From Artemisia argyi (lineage: Eukaryota > Streptophyta > Magnoliopsida > Asterales > Asteraceae): 64,000 nt of DNA. This document shows positions 24,113 to 37,680 of this stretch, piece by piece. Under the pieces are notes generated by a model. It searched no databases. It had not been told where the DNA came from and worked only from the letters and a program-made list of their open reading frames with translations. The position numbers and the translations under genes are program-made. The first letter of the stretch is position 1. The number at the start of each line of letters is the position of its first letter. The stretch is taken from NCBI GenBank assembly GCA_030686995.1, contig CM060709.1, forward strand, positions 18,691,360 through 18,755,359, in the 5' to 3' direction.

Positions 24113-24547
24113 ACTACAACAAAATAGTAACATGCTCACACTTATTAGAGCATGACGGCACACTTTAAAGTGTGAAGAATTAAAAAGTTCACACTAGCAT
24201 GTGTGTGAACCAATTGGGTGTAGCAAATATTGTCACACTTTTATGTGTGAAGGTTTATAAATATTTTCACACTTTTAAGTGTGAGGGTTTTAAAACAATT
24301 CTTTACACTTTTTAGTGTGATGATTTTGATTTTGAAATAATTCTTCACACTTTTAAGTGTGATGCTTTTGATTTTAAAATAATTCTTCACACTTTTAAGT
24401 GTGAGATTGAAATTCTTCACACTTTTTAAGTATGAAGATTTTGAAACAATTATTCACACTCTTAAGTGTGAATACCTTTAAGAAAAAGTTCACACTTTAT
24501 AAAGTGTGAAGAAAAAAGCGTGTAAAAATGACAAACTTGTTGTAGTG
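24113..24547 (+). mobile_element. CACTA mini-element, copy 1
   Basis: 435 bp with termini CACTACAACAA and TTGTTGTAGTG, flanked by ATG on both sides (3-bp target duplication, typical of CACTA/En-Spm). The interior is a series of palindromes of the form TTCACACTTTTAAGTGTGAA with spacers. No coding capacity. Confidence 0.9.
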
Positions 24548-24869
24548 ATGTCAGATATGACCGTCTCATGAATTTTGAGAGCAATGTGCTAGTTTGTAAA
24601 TATAAGCCTTTTGAAAAATCTTAAATATTTAAATGTGTGTAAAAATAACCATAGATAAGGAAAACACTTTTTATAATATGTAGTGACGAAGTTGTCAAAG
24701 AGGAAGACAGGTACAGAGTGATGTATTATGGTATTTTGACATTTTTGGTCACGCGTGCATGTAGCTATCGATACAAAATTTTTATGTGACTACGAAACTA
24801 GTTATAATACCCGTGCACGCAGGGGCGGAGCCAGGAATTCAAGTTAAGGGGGCCGGATTTATTTATTTA

Positions 24870-24978
<109 letters not shown>

Positions 24979-25089
24979 TTGGTTTTCCACATCGCAAATC
25001 TTGTGTCTCAAAATATAATATATAGCGCTAAAAAGTCCAAGTTGTCATGTCATATTCTTTCATCTCCTACCATATAGAAATATGTCATG

Positions 25090-25525
25090 CACTACAACAA
25101 AATAGTAACATGCTCACACTTATTAGAGCATGACGGCACACTTTAAAGTGTGAAGAATTAAAAAGTTCACACTAGCATGTGTGTGAACCAATTGGGTGTA
25201 GCAAATATTGTCACACTTTTATGTATGAAGGTTTATAAATATTTTCACACTTTTAAGTGTGAGGGTTTTAAAACAATTCTTTACACTTTTTAGTGTGATG
25301 ATTTTGATTTTGAAATAATTCTTCACACTTTTAAGTGTGATGCTTTTGATTTTAAAATAATTCTTCACACTTTTAAGTGTGAGATTGAAATTCTTCACAC
25401 TTTTTAAGTGTGAAGATTTTGAAACAATTATTCACACTCTTAAGTGTGAATACCTTTAAGAAAAAGTTCACACTTTATAAAGTGTGAAGAAAAAAGCGTG
25501 TAAAAATGACAAACTTGTTGTAGTG
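25090..25525 (+). mobile_element. CACTA mini-element, copy 2
   Basis: 436 bp, same ends and same ATG target duplication as copy 1. Confidence 0.9.
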
Positions 25526-25851
25526 ATGTCAGATATGACCGTCTCATGAATTTTGAGAGCAATGTGCTAGTTTGTAAATATAAGCCTTTTGAAAAATCTT
25601 AAATATTTAAATGTGTGTAAAAATAACCATAGATAAGGAAAACACTTTTTATAATATGTAGTGACGAAGTTGTCAAAGAGGAAGACAGGTACAGAGTGAT
25701 GTATTATGGTATTTTGACATTTTTGGTCACGCGTGCATGTAGCTATCGATACAAAATTTTTATGTGACTACGAAACTAGTTATAATACCCGTGCACGCAG
25801 GAGCGGAGCCAGGAATTCAAGTTAAGGGGGCCGGATTTATTTATTTATTTA

Positions 25852-25926
<75 letters not shown>

Positions 25927-26034
25927 GTTTTCCACATCGCAAATCTTGTGTCTCAAAATATAATATATAGCGCTAAAAAGTCCAAGTTGTCATGTCATAT
26001 TCTTTCATCTCCTACCATATAGAAATATGTCATG

Positions 26035-26470
26035 CACTACAACAAAATAGTAACATGCTCACACTTATTAGAGCATGACGGCACACTTTAAAGTGTGAAG
26101 AATTAAAAAGTTCACACTAGCATGTGTGTGAACCAATTGGGTGTAGCAAATATTGTCACACTTTTATGTGTGAAGGTTTATAAATATTTTCACACTTTTA
26201 AGTGTGAGGGTTTTAAAACAATTCTTTACACTTTTTAGTGTGATGATTTTGATTTTGAAATAATTCTTCACACTTTTAAGTGTGATGCTTTTGATTTTAA
26301 AATAATTCTTCACACTTTTAAGTGTGAGATTGAAATTCTTCACACTTTTTAAATGTGAAGATTTTGAAACAATTATTCACACTCTTAAGTGTGAATACCT
26401 TTAAGAAAAAGTTCACACTTTATAAAGTGTGAAGAAAAAAGCGTGTAAAAATGACAAATTTGTTGTAGTG
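26035..26470 (+). mobile_element. CACTA mini-element, copy 3
   Basis: 436 bp; same ends, with AAATTTGTTGTAGTG instead of AAACTTG at the right terminus, a variant shared with copies 6-8. Confidence 0.9.
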
Positions 26471-26796
26471 ATGTCAGATATGACCGTCTCATGAATTTTG
26501 AGAGCAATGTGCTAGTTTGTAAATATAAGCCTTTTGAAAAACCTTAAATATTTAAATGTGTGTAAAAATAACCATAGATAAGGAAAACACTTTTTATAAT
26601 ATGTAGTGACGAAGTTGTCAAAGAGGAAGACAGGTACAGAGTGATGTATTATGGTATTTTGACATTTTTGGTCACGCGTGCATATAGCTATCGATACAAA
26701 ATTTTTATGTGACTACGAAACTAGTTATAATACCCGTGCACGCAGGGGCGGAGCCAGGAATTCAAGTTAAGGGGGCCGGATTTATTTATTTATTTA

Positions 26797-26887
<91 letters not shown>

Positions 26888-26995
26888 GTTTTCCACATCG
26901 CAAATCTTGTGTCTCAAAATATAATATATAGCGCTAAAAAGTCCAAGTTGTCATGTCATATTCTTTCATCTCCTACCATATAGAAATATGTCATG

Positions 26996-27320
26996 CACTA
27001 CAACAAAATAGTAACATGCTCACACTTATTAGAGCATGACGGCACACTTTAAAGTGTGAAGAATTAAAAAGTTCACACTAGCATGTGTGTGAATCAATTG
27101 GGTGTAGCAAATATTGTCACACTTTTATGTGTGAAGGTTTATAAATATTTTCACACTTTTAAGTGTGAGGGTTTTAAAATAATTCTTTACACTTTTAAGT
27201 GTGATGCTTTTGATTTTAAAATAATTCTTCACACTTTTAAGAGTGAAATTGAAATTCTTCACACTTTTTAAGTGTGAAGATTTTGAAACAATTATTCACA
27301 CTCTTAAGTGTGAATACCTT
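26996..27320 (+). mobile_element. CACTA mini-element, copy 4, 3' truncated and internally deleted
   Basis: Left end intact. It lacks one internal palindrome block and stops at AAGTGTGAATACCTT, where the second copy of the 2.66-kb duplication begins. Confidence 0.88.
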
Positions 27321-28635
27321 AGTCATCCTATGGAGTAGCTGAAAGAGCCCCTATTTAACTTTGAAAACTGATGGAGTAATGAAACTATACAAGTTTGTAA
27401 TATTGAACTGAATTTTAGATAAGAAATGAACATTTCAATAGTGAACAAACTCTTTTTTACCCTCTGCTATGACAAAGTCTTGATTCTTTGTGGACGATTT
27501 TGATTGAAGTATGAATGTTTATCACATGGGAATATGGCTATTCAAGTATTCAAGGCTTTGACGATGATACTATGTTTTTCCTTGCCGGTATTGTGTTAAA
27601 GCTTTTATACTTTTATGAGTTTATCTTTGTTGCGCTGCAATTTATGTTTAACAGTTAAAAAGAATGATGAACCTTTGTTTATAAATAACCTTTTGTCAAT
27701 TTGAAAATGTAGCAGTAATGTAAAAAGTCCAAATGCGTCACACTGGTCAAAAACGGATCAACCCAGTTCCAAAGTTACACAAATTTTTCAAATGCTTTGA
27801 AACCTCATGTATCTGTTTTCTTATTAAAATAACTTTATTATTGTTTTAACAATATAGTTTTCAGCATCTTAATTACTATACAAATCAGCTTAGAAAGGTA
27901 GCCAAAGTGTTGACAGGTCAGTGTCATTATTCTGGAACTGAAGCACTTGCTAGCTTAAAACGTGGTGAGTGCTATTTGCTTTAAGATTCGATGACTAGCA
28001 TACTTCTATACAGAAACCATGAAATTCGGAAGGTAACAAGTTTAATAGTTATACAAGTTTATATTGTGCTTAAAATTGAAGTTTCAATGCTTATCATCTT
28101 TATTGCTTTTCTGATTGTGGCATATCTGGTGGTGGCCGGCGTATTGGAAATTAGCTAACTTGTGTATCCTTTCGTCTTTTTTATAAAACGGCACAAGTTT
28201 TTCATGCCTAATCTATCAAGTATTTTGATGATGAGAAAGATGCTCATGTATCTCATTATTGTTGTAGGGAAATTGGAGAACAAAACGGAACGTTAGATGA
28301 TAGATGTTGATATAAAGCTTGGCATTAACTGATTGAACATTATCAATCATTGCGAAGGTTATTGAAACATATTAACCTGGAGTACGTGCATTGATTGTAT
28401 TAAAAATGTTCAGACCATAGTCTGTTGTGTTCTTTTTCCAAATTCTCCTTTTTATTAGTTTTATTAAAACGAAACTTTTTTTTTTTTTTTCCTTTTTTGT
28501 AGATTTACTGAATGAGAGTGGCACCATGGCATCAAACATTATAAGAATAGAAGCTCTTGCTGTGTAAGGGTTAGCAAAGTATGGAGATGACATTGATGTT
28601 ATTCCAAGGCTCAATGATTCGAGTTCAGTATCATT

Positions 28636-29028
28636 GACACTGCAACTAAACAGCTTAAAACTTTACCCTTTTACCATTCCTTTTGGAATCGTACCACAAA
28701 ACCCTCTCTGGTATGATATATCGCTTGTGGAAAATTAATTTATTCAAATAAATTGATGCGATACAACTATTAAAGGTACCCTCTTTTCTTAATTGTTATG
28801 CAGGATCTTGAAAAAGAACTTCTTGACATGTTTACAGCAAGTGAAATGAAAAAAGTATTTTTCACAAATAGTGGCTCAGAAGCTAATGACACTCAGGTAT
28901 GCTTATTACAGTAATAAGATCGATACTTAATCTTATGGTCACCTAATTTCCATATTGATCATTATCCTTTTTGTAGGTGAAACTGGTATGGTATTATTTG
29001 GGTGCAGAATCACGAGAGGTAACTATGG
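28636..29028 (+). pseudogene. GABA transaminase exon fragments (copy 2)
   Basis: Same three exon pieces as at 22,749. Here the first exon reads NRTTKPSL, which keeps the family's usual proline, while copy 1 has His. Copy 2 is therefore closer to the ancestral state at that codon. Equally non-functional. Confidence 0.85.
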
Positions 29029-29280
29029 AAATTAGGGACATTGCCACCAGGTCTGATAAGATTTTGGAAATGGGTATACCCATTTGAAAAATCACACCGG
29101 AGGCTCTTTGAGAAATATTGAAGCTTCACGGGGTACCATGTGTTAACTTTCGATGCATTCTTCTTGATAGAAAGGTTTGCTTAAAAAAAATGGCCTGCAA
29201 AACACAAACACAATAACTTAATAATTACTAACTGTGTATTTATTATGACTGATCATGTCTCATACATATGACTATTTTAT

Positions 29281-29621
29281 AGCCGAATTAAAGCGTTGTT
29301 GGGGACTGTTTTATACGTAAATTAAAAGGGTGTTTTGGATTTTCTAATTAGTTGAATCAAATGGGTGTTTGGGACTGTGTTAAATAGCTGAATTAAAGGA
29401 GTGTTTGGGACTATTTTTACTACTGAATAATGTGATGTTTAGGACTGTTCTAATAGCCAAGTTAAAGGGGTGATAGAGACTATTAATATTAAATTTAATG
29501 GGGGTGTTTGGCACTGTCTTTACAATAGAAAAATGGGGTGTTTGAGACTTCTTTTATACCCGAATTAAAGGGTGTTTTGGGCTTTCTAAATAGCTGAATC
29601 AAAGTGGTGATTGGGGTCGTG
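29281..29621 (+). repeat. Degenerate ~40-bp minisatellite (copy 2)
   Basis: Duplicate of the tract at 23,395-23,735. Confidence 0.7.
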
Positions 29622-29983
29622 TAAATATCAAGCTGCTTTCAGTGCAACAAAGATACACAAGTGACTAAAGTCTGACACAAGCTAATTTAACTAAGAATTG
29701 CAAAAATAGGCGGCCAGTTGGGTAGTGGGTCAATACGGGTATATTTTTGGTACAACTGAAAATATGTTGGGTTGACATGAAACACCTATTGTCCAAAAAT
29801 TAATTTTTTTAATAGAAATACTAATGCAATGTTATCCATATCCCTATCTTATTTCAACATTTTTTAAGATGTTATGACATGTTAATTGAAGTTTGATAGA
29901 ACAAAGTGTATATACATGAATCCCTTAAGCGAAAAAAGTGCAATAGAAAAGAATGAAAACGGTTTGAGACTCTTTTAAGTATA

Positions 29984-30595
29984 ATAGTTCTTTTAACAAT
30001 AACAATTTGAAAGTAGTATGTCTCAATTGATAAGTATGTCGAATTGGTGCATCCGATAGGCCGCAATGAACTTGGTAAACTTTGTTTTCTCAAACTGCTT
30101 ATTAAGTCTAATCAGGTCAAGAGTTTCTCATTCCACATTTGCATTAAAGCAAATTCATTTATGATCGAATTCTTATAATCTTCTTAGATTAATTGTTCTG
30201 TCATTGAAGCATGTTGATGAGAAAGTTTTCAACGGTTTGCATTCGTGTGTACTCAAAAGTTGCATAAGATCTAATTGACTAAAAAAAATGATTTTTCGTT
30301 GTAGGTCCACAGTCCGAAACACCCTCTACACTTGCAAGACTTGCAACATCATAGGAGTGTGCCAAAAAAGAATGCAGAAGAAAAATGTATTGTTATATTT
30401 ATTAGATTCAGTTATCATTTTTAAGCGTTCATGTATTCTTAAGAACAACTTTGTAACTTTTAACTGTCGAATAAAAGTTAGCGTTCATTTATTTTCATTG
30501 TTAATGAATTCAATATAAAAATTGATACGTTTATATCTTATTTATTCCAACGATATTCATAAATCATGCCCATCAAAAGTGAAATTATAAGTCAT
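29984..30595 (+). other. Helitron 3' unique region
   Basis: Non-coding DNA between the duplication and the terminal hairpin. It has a short frame from 30,288 preceded by TTGTAG that may be another exon scrap, but no family is recognisable. Confidence 0.45.
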
Positions 30596-30625
30596 GCCCG
30601 CCCATCGGGCGGGCTTCGAAATCTA

Positions 30626-30626
<1 letters not shown>
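30596..30626 (+). terminator. Helitron 3' terminal hairpin and CTAG end
   Basis: Perfect 8-bp stem GCCCGCCC with loop ATC and GGGCGGGC (30,596-30,614), then TTCGAAAT and CTAG (30,623-30,626). The following T belongs to the (TA)n target. This is the structure that ends rolling-circle transposition in plant Helitrons. It is the only GC-rich hairpin for kilobases around. Confidence 0.85.
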
Positions 30627-30721
<95 letters not shown>

Positions 30722-30829
30722 GTTTTCCACATCGCAAATCTTGTGTCTCAAAATATAATATATAGCGCTAAAAAGTCCAAGTTGTCATGTCATATTCTTT
30801 CATCTCCTACCATATAGAAATATGTCATG

Positions 30830-31265
30830 CACTACAACAAAATAGTAACATGCTCACACTTATTAGAGCATGACGGCACACTTTAAAGTGTGAAGAATTA
30901 AAAAGTTCACACTAGCATGTGTGTGAACCAATTGGGTGTAGCAAATATTGTCACACTTTTATGTGTGAAGGTTTATAAATATTTTCACACTTTTAAGTGT
31001 GAGGGTTTTAAAACAATTCTTTACACTTTTTAGTGTAATGATTTTGATTTTGAAATAATTCTTCACACTTTTAAGTGTGATGCTTTTGATTTTAAAATAA
31101 TTCTTCACACTTTTAAGTGTGAGATTGAAATTCTTCACACTTTTTAAGTGTGAAGATTTTGAAACAATTATTCACACTCTTAAGTGTGAATACCTTTAAG
31201 AAAAAGTTCACACTTTATAAAGTGTGAAGAAAAAAGCGTGTAAAAATGACAAACTTGTTGTAGTG
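30830..31265 (+). mobile_element. CACTA mini-element, copy 5
   Basis: 436 bp, CACTACAACAA ends and ATG duplication. It lies in the unit whose left part is at 10,129-10,246. Confidence 0.9.
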
Positions 31266-31575
31266 ATGTCAGATATGACCGTCTCATGAATTTTGAGAGC
31301 AATGTGCTAGTTTGTAAATATAAGCCTTTTGAAAAACCTTAAATATTTAAATGTGTGTAAAAATAACCATAGATAAGGAAAACACTTTTTATAATATGTA
31401 GTGACGAAGTTGTCAAAGAGGAAGACAGGTACAGAGTGATGTATTATGGTATTTTGACATTTTTGGTCACACGTGCATGTAGCTATCGATACAAAATTTT
31501 TATGTGACTACGAAACTAGTTATAATACCCGTGCACGCAGGGGCGGAGCCAGGAATTCAAGTTAAGGGGGCCGGA

Positions 31576-31662
<87 letters not shown>

Positions 31663-31770
31663 GTTTTCCACATCGCAAATCTTGTGTCCCAAAATATAAT
31701 ATATAGCGCTAAAAAGTCCAAGTTGTCATGTCATATTCTTTCATCTCCTACCATATAGAAATATGTCATG

Positions 31771-32206
31771 CACTACAACAAAATAGTAACATGCTCACAC
31801 TTATTAGAGCATGACGGCACACTTTAAAGTGTGAAGAATTAAAAAGTTCACACTAGCATGTGTGTGAACCAATTGGGTGTAGCAAATATTGTCACACTTT
31901 TATGTGTGAAGGTTTATAAATATTTTCACACTTTTAAGTGTGAGGGTTTTAAAACAATTCTTTACACTTTTTAGTGTGATGATTTTGATTTTGAAATAAT
32001 TCTTCACACTTTTAAGTGTGATGCTTTTGATTTTAAAATAATTCTTCACACTTTTAAGTGTGAGATTGAAATTCTTCACACTTTTTAAATGTGAAGATTT
32101 TGAAACAATTATTCACACTCTTAAGTGTGAATAACTTTAAGAAAAAGTTCACACTTTATAAAGTGTGAAGAAAAAAGCGTGTAAAAATGACAAATTTGTT
32201 GTAGTG
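31771..32206 (+). mobile_element. CACTA mini-element, copy 6
   Basis: 436 bp, same structure; it shares the AAATTTG right-end variant. Confidence 0.9.
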
Positions 32207-32524
32207 ATGTCAGATATGACCGTCTCAATAATTTTGAGAGCAATGTGCTAGTTTGTAAATATAAGCCTTTTGAAAAACCTTAAATATTTAAATGTGTGTA
32301 AAAATAACCATAGATAAGGAAAACACTTTTTATAATATGTAGTGACGAAGTTGTCAAAGAGGAAGACAGGTACAGAGTGATGTATTATGGTATTTTGACA
32401 TTTTTGGTCACGCGTGCATGTAGCTATCGATACAAAATTTTTATGTGACTACGAAACTAGTTATAATACCCGTGCACGCAGGGGCGGAGCCAGGAATTCA
32501 AGTTAAGGGGGCCGGATTTATTTA

Positions 32525-32584
<60 letters not shown>

Positions 32585-32702
32585 TTTCTTTTTGGTTTTC
32601 CACATCGCAAATCTTGTGTCTCAAAATATAATATATAGCGCTAAAAAGTCCAAGTTGTCATGTCATATTCTTTCATCTCCTACCATATAGAAATATGTCA
32701 TG

Positions 32703-33138
32703 CACTACAACAAAATAGTAACATGCTCACACTTATTAGAGCATGACGGCACACTTTAAAGTGTGAAGAATTAAAAAGTTCACACTAGCATGTGTGTGAA
32801 CCAATTGGGTGTAGCAAATATTGTCACACTTTTATGTGTGAAGGTTTATAAATATTTTCACACTTTTAAGTGTGAGGGTTTTAAAATAATTCTTTACACT
32901 TTTTAGTGTGATGATTTTGATTTTGAAATAATTCTTCACACTTTTAAGTGTGATGCTTTTGATTTTAAAATAATTCTTCACACTTTTAAGTGTGAGATTG
33001 AAATTCTTCACACTTTTTAAGTGTGAAGATTTTGAAACAATTATTCACACTCTTAAGTGTGAATACCTTTAAGAAAAAGTTCACACTTTATAAAGTGTGA
33101 AGAAAAAAGCGTGTAAAAATGACAAATTTGTTGTAGTG
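32703..33138 (+). mobile_element. CACTA mini-element, copy 7
   Basis: 436 bp, same structure and flanks. Confidence 0.9.
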
Positions 33139-33456
33139 ATGTCAGATATGACCGTCTCATGAATTTTGAGAGCAATGTGCTAGTTTGTAAATATAAGCCT
33201 TTTGAAAAACCTTAAATATTTAAATGTGTGTAAAAATAACCATAGATAAGGAAAACACTTTTTATAATATGTAGTGACGAAGTTGTCAAAGAGGAAGACA
33301 GGTACAGAGTGATGTATTATGGTATTTTGACATTTTTGGTCACGCGTGCATGTAGCTATCGATACAAAATTTTTATGTGACTACGAAACTAGTTATAATA
33401 CCCGTGCACGCAGGGGCGGAGCCAGGAATTCAAGTTAAGGGGGCCGGATTTATTTA

Positions 33457-33500
<44 letters not shown>

Positions 33501-33619
33501 TTTTCTTTTTGGTTTTCCACATCGCAAATCTTGTGTCTCAAAATATAATATATAGCGCTAAAAAGTCCAAGTTGTCATGTCATATTCTTTCATCTCCTAC
33601 CATATAGAAATATGTCATG

Positions 33620-34055
33620 CACTACAACAAAATAGTAACATGCTCACACTTATTAGAGCATGACGGCACACTTTAAAGTGTGAAGAATTAAAAAGTTCAC
33701 ACTAGCATGTGTGTGAACCAATTGGGTGTAGCAAATATTGTCACACTTTTATGTGTGAAGGTTTATAAATATTTTCACACTTTTAAGTGTGAGGGTTTTA
33801 AAACAATTCTTTACACTTTTTAGTGTGATGATTTTGATTTTGAAATAATTCTTCACACTTTTAAGTGTGATGCTTTTGATTTTAAAATAATTCTTCCCAC
33901 TTTTAAGTGTGAGATTGAAATTCTTCACACTTTTTAAGTGTGAAGATTTTGAAACAATTATTCACACTCTTAAGTGTGAATACCTTTAAGAAAAAGTTCA
34001 CACTTTATAAAGTGTGAAGAAAAAAGCGTTTAAAAATGACAAATTTGTTGTAGTG
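33620..34055 (+). mobile_element. CACTA mini-element, copy 8
   Basis: 436 bp, same structure; minor changes (TTCCCACTTTT, GCGTTTAAAA). It is the last copy before the empty-site units. Confidence 0.9.
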
Positions 34056-34377
34056 ATGTCAGATATGACCGTCTCATGAATTTTGAGAGCAATGTGCTAG
34101 TTTGTAAATATAAGCCTTTTGAAAAACCTTAAATATTTAAATGTGTGTAAAAATAACCATAGATAAGGAAAACAATTTTTATAATATGTAGTGACGAAGT
34201 TGTCAAAGAGGAAGACAGGTACAGAGTGATGTATTATGGTATTTTGACATTTTTGGTCACGCGTGCATGTAGCTATCGATACAAAATTTTTATGTGACTA
34301 CGAAACTAGTTATAATACCCGTGCACGCAGGGGCGGAGCCAGGAATTCAAGTTAAGGGGGCCGGATTTATTTATTTA

Positions 34378-34484
<107 letters not shown>

Positions 34485-35615
34485 GTTTTCCACATCGCAA
34501 ATCTTGTGTCTCAAAATATAATATATAGCGCTAAAAAGTCCAAGTTGTCATGTCATATTCTTTCATCTCCTACCATATAGAAATATGTCATGTCAGATAT
34601 GACCGTCTCATGAATTTTGAGAACAATGTGCTAGTTTGTAAATATAAGCCTTTTGAAAAACCTTAAATATTTAAATGTGTGTAAAAATAACCATAGATAA
34701 GGAAAACACTTTTTATAATATGTAGTGAGGAAGTTGTCAAAGAGGAAGACTGGTAGAGAGTGATGTATTATGGTATTTTGACATTTTTGGTCACGGGTGC
34801 ATGTAGCTATTGATACAAAAATTTTATGTGACTATGAAACTAGTTATAATACCCGTGCACGCAGGGGCGGAGCCTGGAATTCAAGCTAAGGGGGGCCGGA
34901 TTTTATTTTATTTTTTTATTTTTTATTTTTTTTGGTTTTCCACATCGCAAATCTTGTGTCTCAAAATATAATATAAGCGCTAAAAAGTCCAAGTTGTCAT
35001 GTCATATTCTTTCATCTCCTACCATATAGAAATATGTCATGTCAGATATGACCGTCTCATGAATTTTGAGAGCAATGTGCTAGTTTGTAAATATAAGCCT
35101 TTTGAAAAACCTTAAATATTTAAATGTGTGTAAAAATAACCATAGATAAGGAAAACATTCAAAAACATAAAAACACTTTTTATAATATGTTTATATTTGT
35201 TAGCGATTAACAATTATATTGTTTACCTCTTTTATGATTTCTTTATAGAAAATTTTATAAAAACAAAAACTAACTTAGAAAAAAACAGATGGGACTACTT
35301 TTAATAACCTCCCTAACTTGGTCTGAAAGCATAACTTTTGTGAATCTATTTGTACATAGCTAGGGAAAACAAAAAGACTAGGACAAAAAGTGAAAAGTTC
35401 ATAAAACTTAAGGTGCAAAGTGTGAATACTACCCTAGTTATCATCTTCCTCAACATGTTAGCCTGTTAGCCGCCTACCTCTGTTTCTTTTTTGTGTTTTG
35501 TTTCAATCAACGAAAACCAATGTACGCTTCACTTATAATGTCAAAATCTTACGGTTTAGAGTACAATTCAAAATGGTTGGGCAGTTAGGGGAGGCCCAGC
35601 ACCCCTCCGCCACTG

Positions 35616-36130
35616 ATGCTGGCGAAGTTAATATGTGTGCAACTTCACACCATCATGTAGTACAACATTAAAACAAAACTTATCTCGCATTCCACTACCA
35701 ACGGAGCTTTCAAACCTCGTCTCGCATTCCACGAAAATTCATCTTACTTGCAACAAAATTTTCAAACAACAATAAAACAAAATGTCACCTTACTGTCAAC
35801 AAATTTGTCAAATAATATTAAAACAAAACAACATGATGCTAGCGAAGTTAATATGTATGCAACTTTAGACCATCGTGTAGTACAACATTAAAACAAAACT
35901 CATCTCGCATTCCACTACCAACGAAGCTGTCAAACCTCATCTGGCATTCCACGAAAATTCATCTTACTTGCAACAAATTTCAAAAATAACAATAAAACAA
36001 AACTTTGAACATTCACCTTACTTGCAACAAATTTGTCAAACAACAATAAAACAAAACATCACCTTACTTGCAACAAATTTATCAAATAACATTAAAACAA
36101 AACAGCATGATGCTGGCGAAGTTGTGTGCA
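35616..36130. repeat. Local minisatellite, right part
   Basis: Two units starting GATGCTGGCGAAG or GATGCTAGCGAAG at 35,615 and 35,835 and a third start at 36,109 (spacing 220 and 274 bp). Each is built of shorter CTTACTTGCAACAAATTT repeats. The first eight bases are the right copy of the hAT target duplication. A T31 run follows at about 36,163-36,193. Confidence 0.8.
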
Positions 36131-36161
36131 ACTTCACACCATAAGCGTCAACGTTATATAT

Positions 36162-36193
<32 letters not shown>

Positions 36194-36480
36194 CTTTTTC
36201 TTTCTTGAATGTGGGATTAACTCACTATAATCATAGATTGTTGTTATTGTTGTTATAATAATAAAGGATGAACCAATTTATGACAAACCCTTTTGATAAA
36301 TCCTTTTTACTGAGAATGCATAGTCAGTCAAAATCAGGGTCCAAAACGCAAGCTAAACCTGTTTGCTAGCTTCAAAAGATTCTTAGATTCAAGTATTTAT
36401 TATGAACAATGCGATTCAATAGTTGAATAGAGTAGTATGATAAGCAACTAGTTATAAATATCTCACACAACTTTGTCATA

Positions 36481-37000
36481 CATAATTTAAATCCACAAAC
36501 ACTTAGTTGAGGAGAATCTCACTATGGGAAAAATTAATTTTTTAACGACACGTAAAGACGTAATAGAACAATAAAAAAACATATTATCGTGAAACGATAT
36601 CCGTCAACATTTCTAGCTAATCAGGGGGGCATGTACCGTTTGAGAGGAAAGAGTTAGTTTTAAACAACTACTTTAAGCGTTATATTGATTTGCAAGTGTA
36701 TTTTGTTTCATACTTAAGCAGTATATAAAGATTTAATATACATAATTTAAATCCACAAACACTTAGTTGAGGAGAATCTCACTATGGGAAAAATTAATTT
36801 TTTAACGAAACGTAAAGATGTAATAGAACAATAAAAAAACATATTATCGTGAAACGATATCCGTCAACATTTCTAGCTAATCAGGGGGGCATGTACCGGT
36901 TGAGAGGAAAGAGTTAGTTTTAAACAACTACTTTAAGCGTTATATTGATTTGCAAGTGTATTTTGTTTCATACTTAAGCAGTATATAAAGATTTAATATC
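36481..37000 (+). repeat. Tandem duplication, 2 x 260 bp
   Basis: Copies 36,481-36,740 and 36,741-37,000 differ at only three or four positions (GACACG/GAAACG, GACGTA/GATGTA, CCGTTT/CCGGTT). No coding potential. Confidence 0.85.
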
Positions 37001-37009
37001 ATTTGAGAA

Positions 37010-37600
37010 CCAAACATTTTTTACATACCAATGAACTAATCTCCACCCTTCATCTTCCCTCCATCTTTATTTGATCTAATGGATGAAAAAACAATTTAAA
37101 AACCCCACTTTCATCATTTTTTTTTCAAATATTAATATCTTTCAAACCGTTAATCGTTAAGCGAAAAAAAAAATATAACGTTACGATGAGCATTTAATTA
37201 TCTTTCTATAGGTAGGCACTTTTATATATTTTCGACAATTTTTTTTCTTCGATTTTTTCACTTTTTTTTCATAGCCGAAAAAATCACATATGATATATCA
37301 TATATGATATTACATATCATATATGATATATCATAGATGATTTTTTTGGCCACAAAAAAAAGTGAAAAAAATGATTTTTTTTTTTTTTATTTTGTCGAAA
37401 GTATATGAAAGTGCCCATCTATAGAAAGATAATTAAATGCTCGTCGCAATGGTGTAATTATTTTCGCTTAACGATTAACGGTTTAAGATATATTTGAATT
37501 ATAAAAATGGGTGAAATATTAAAATGCTTTTAATCTCAATTATTGATTTTTTTTAGATGGATGGTGTGGATGACTCCGTTGATATGTAAGAAAAGTTTTG
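37010..37600. mobile_element. Foldback MITE-like element
   Basis: Long imperfect inverted repeat. The inner arms are well conserved (ACCGTTAATCGTTAAGCG at 37,146-37,163 against CGCTTAACGATTAACGGT at 37,464-37,481). Weaker pairing extends out to TTACATACC at about 37,020 and GATATGTAAG at about 37,580. The centre is a near-perfect ATATGATATATCAT palindrome (about 37,287-37,340). A transcript would form a long hairpin. Family not assigned. Confidence 0.6.
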
Positions 37601-37680
37601 TATTTAATATAACTCTCCTCATATATAAATTGTTCAACTTTAAGTAGGTGAAGATGGCACGATATGAGAGTTTGCCAAAT

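Larger units (their letters stand above)
27321..29983 (+). repeat. 2.66-kb duplication, copy 2
   Basis: Second copy of 21,434-24,097. After AAGTATA it continues into unique Helitron sequence (ATAGTTCTTTT) up to the Helitron 3' end, so copy 2 keeps the original right context and copy 1 the original left context. Confidence 0.92.
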
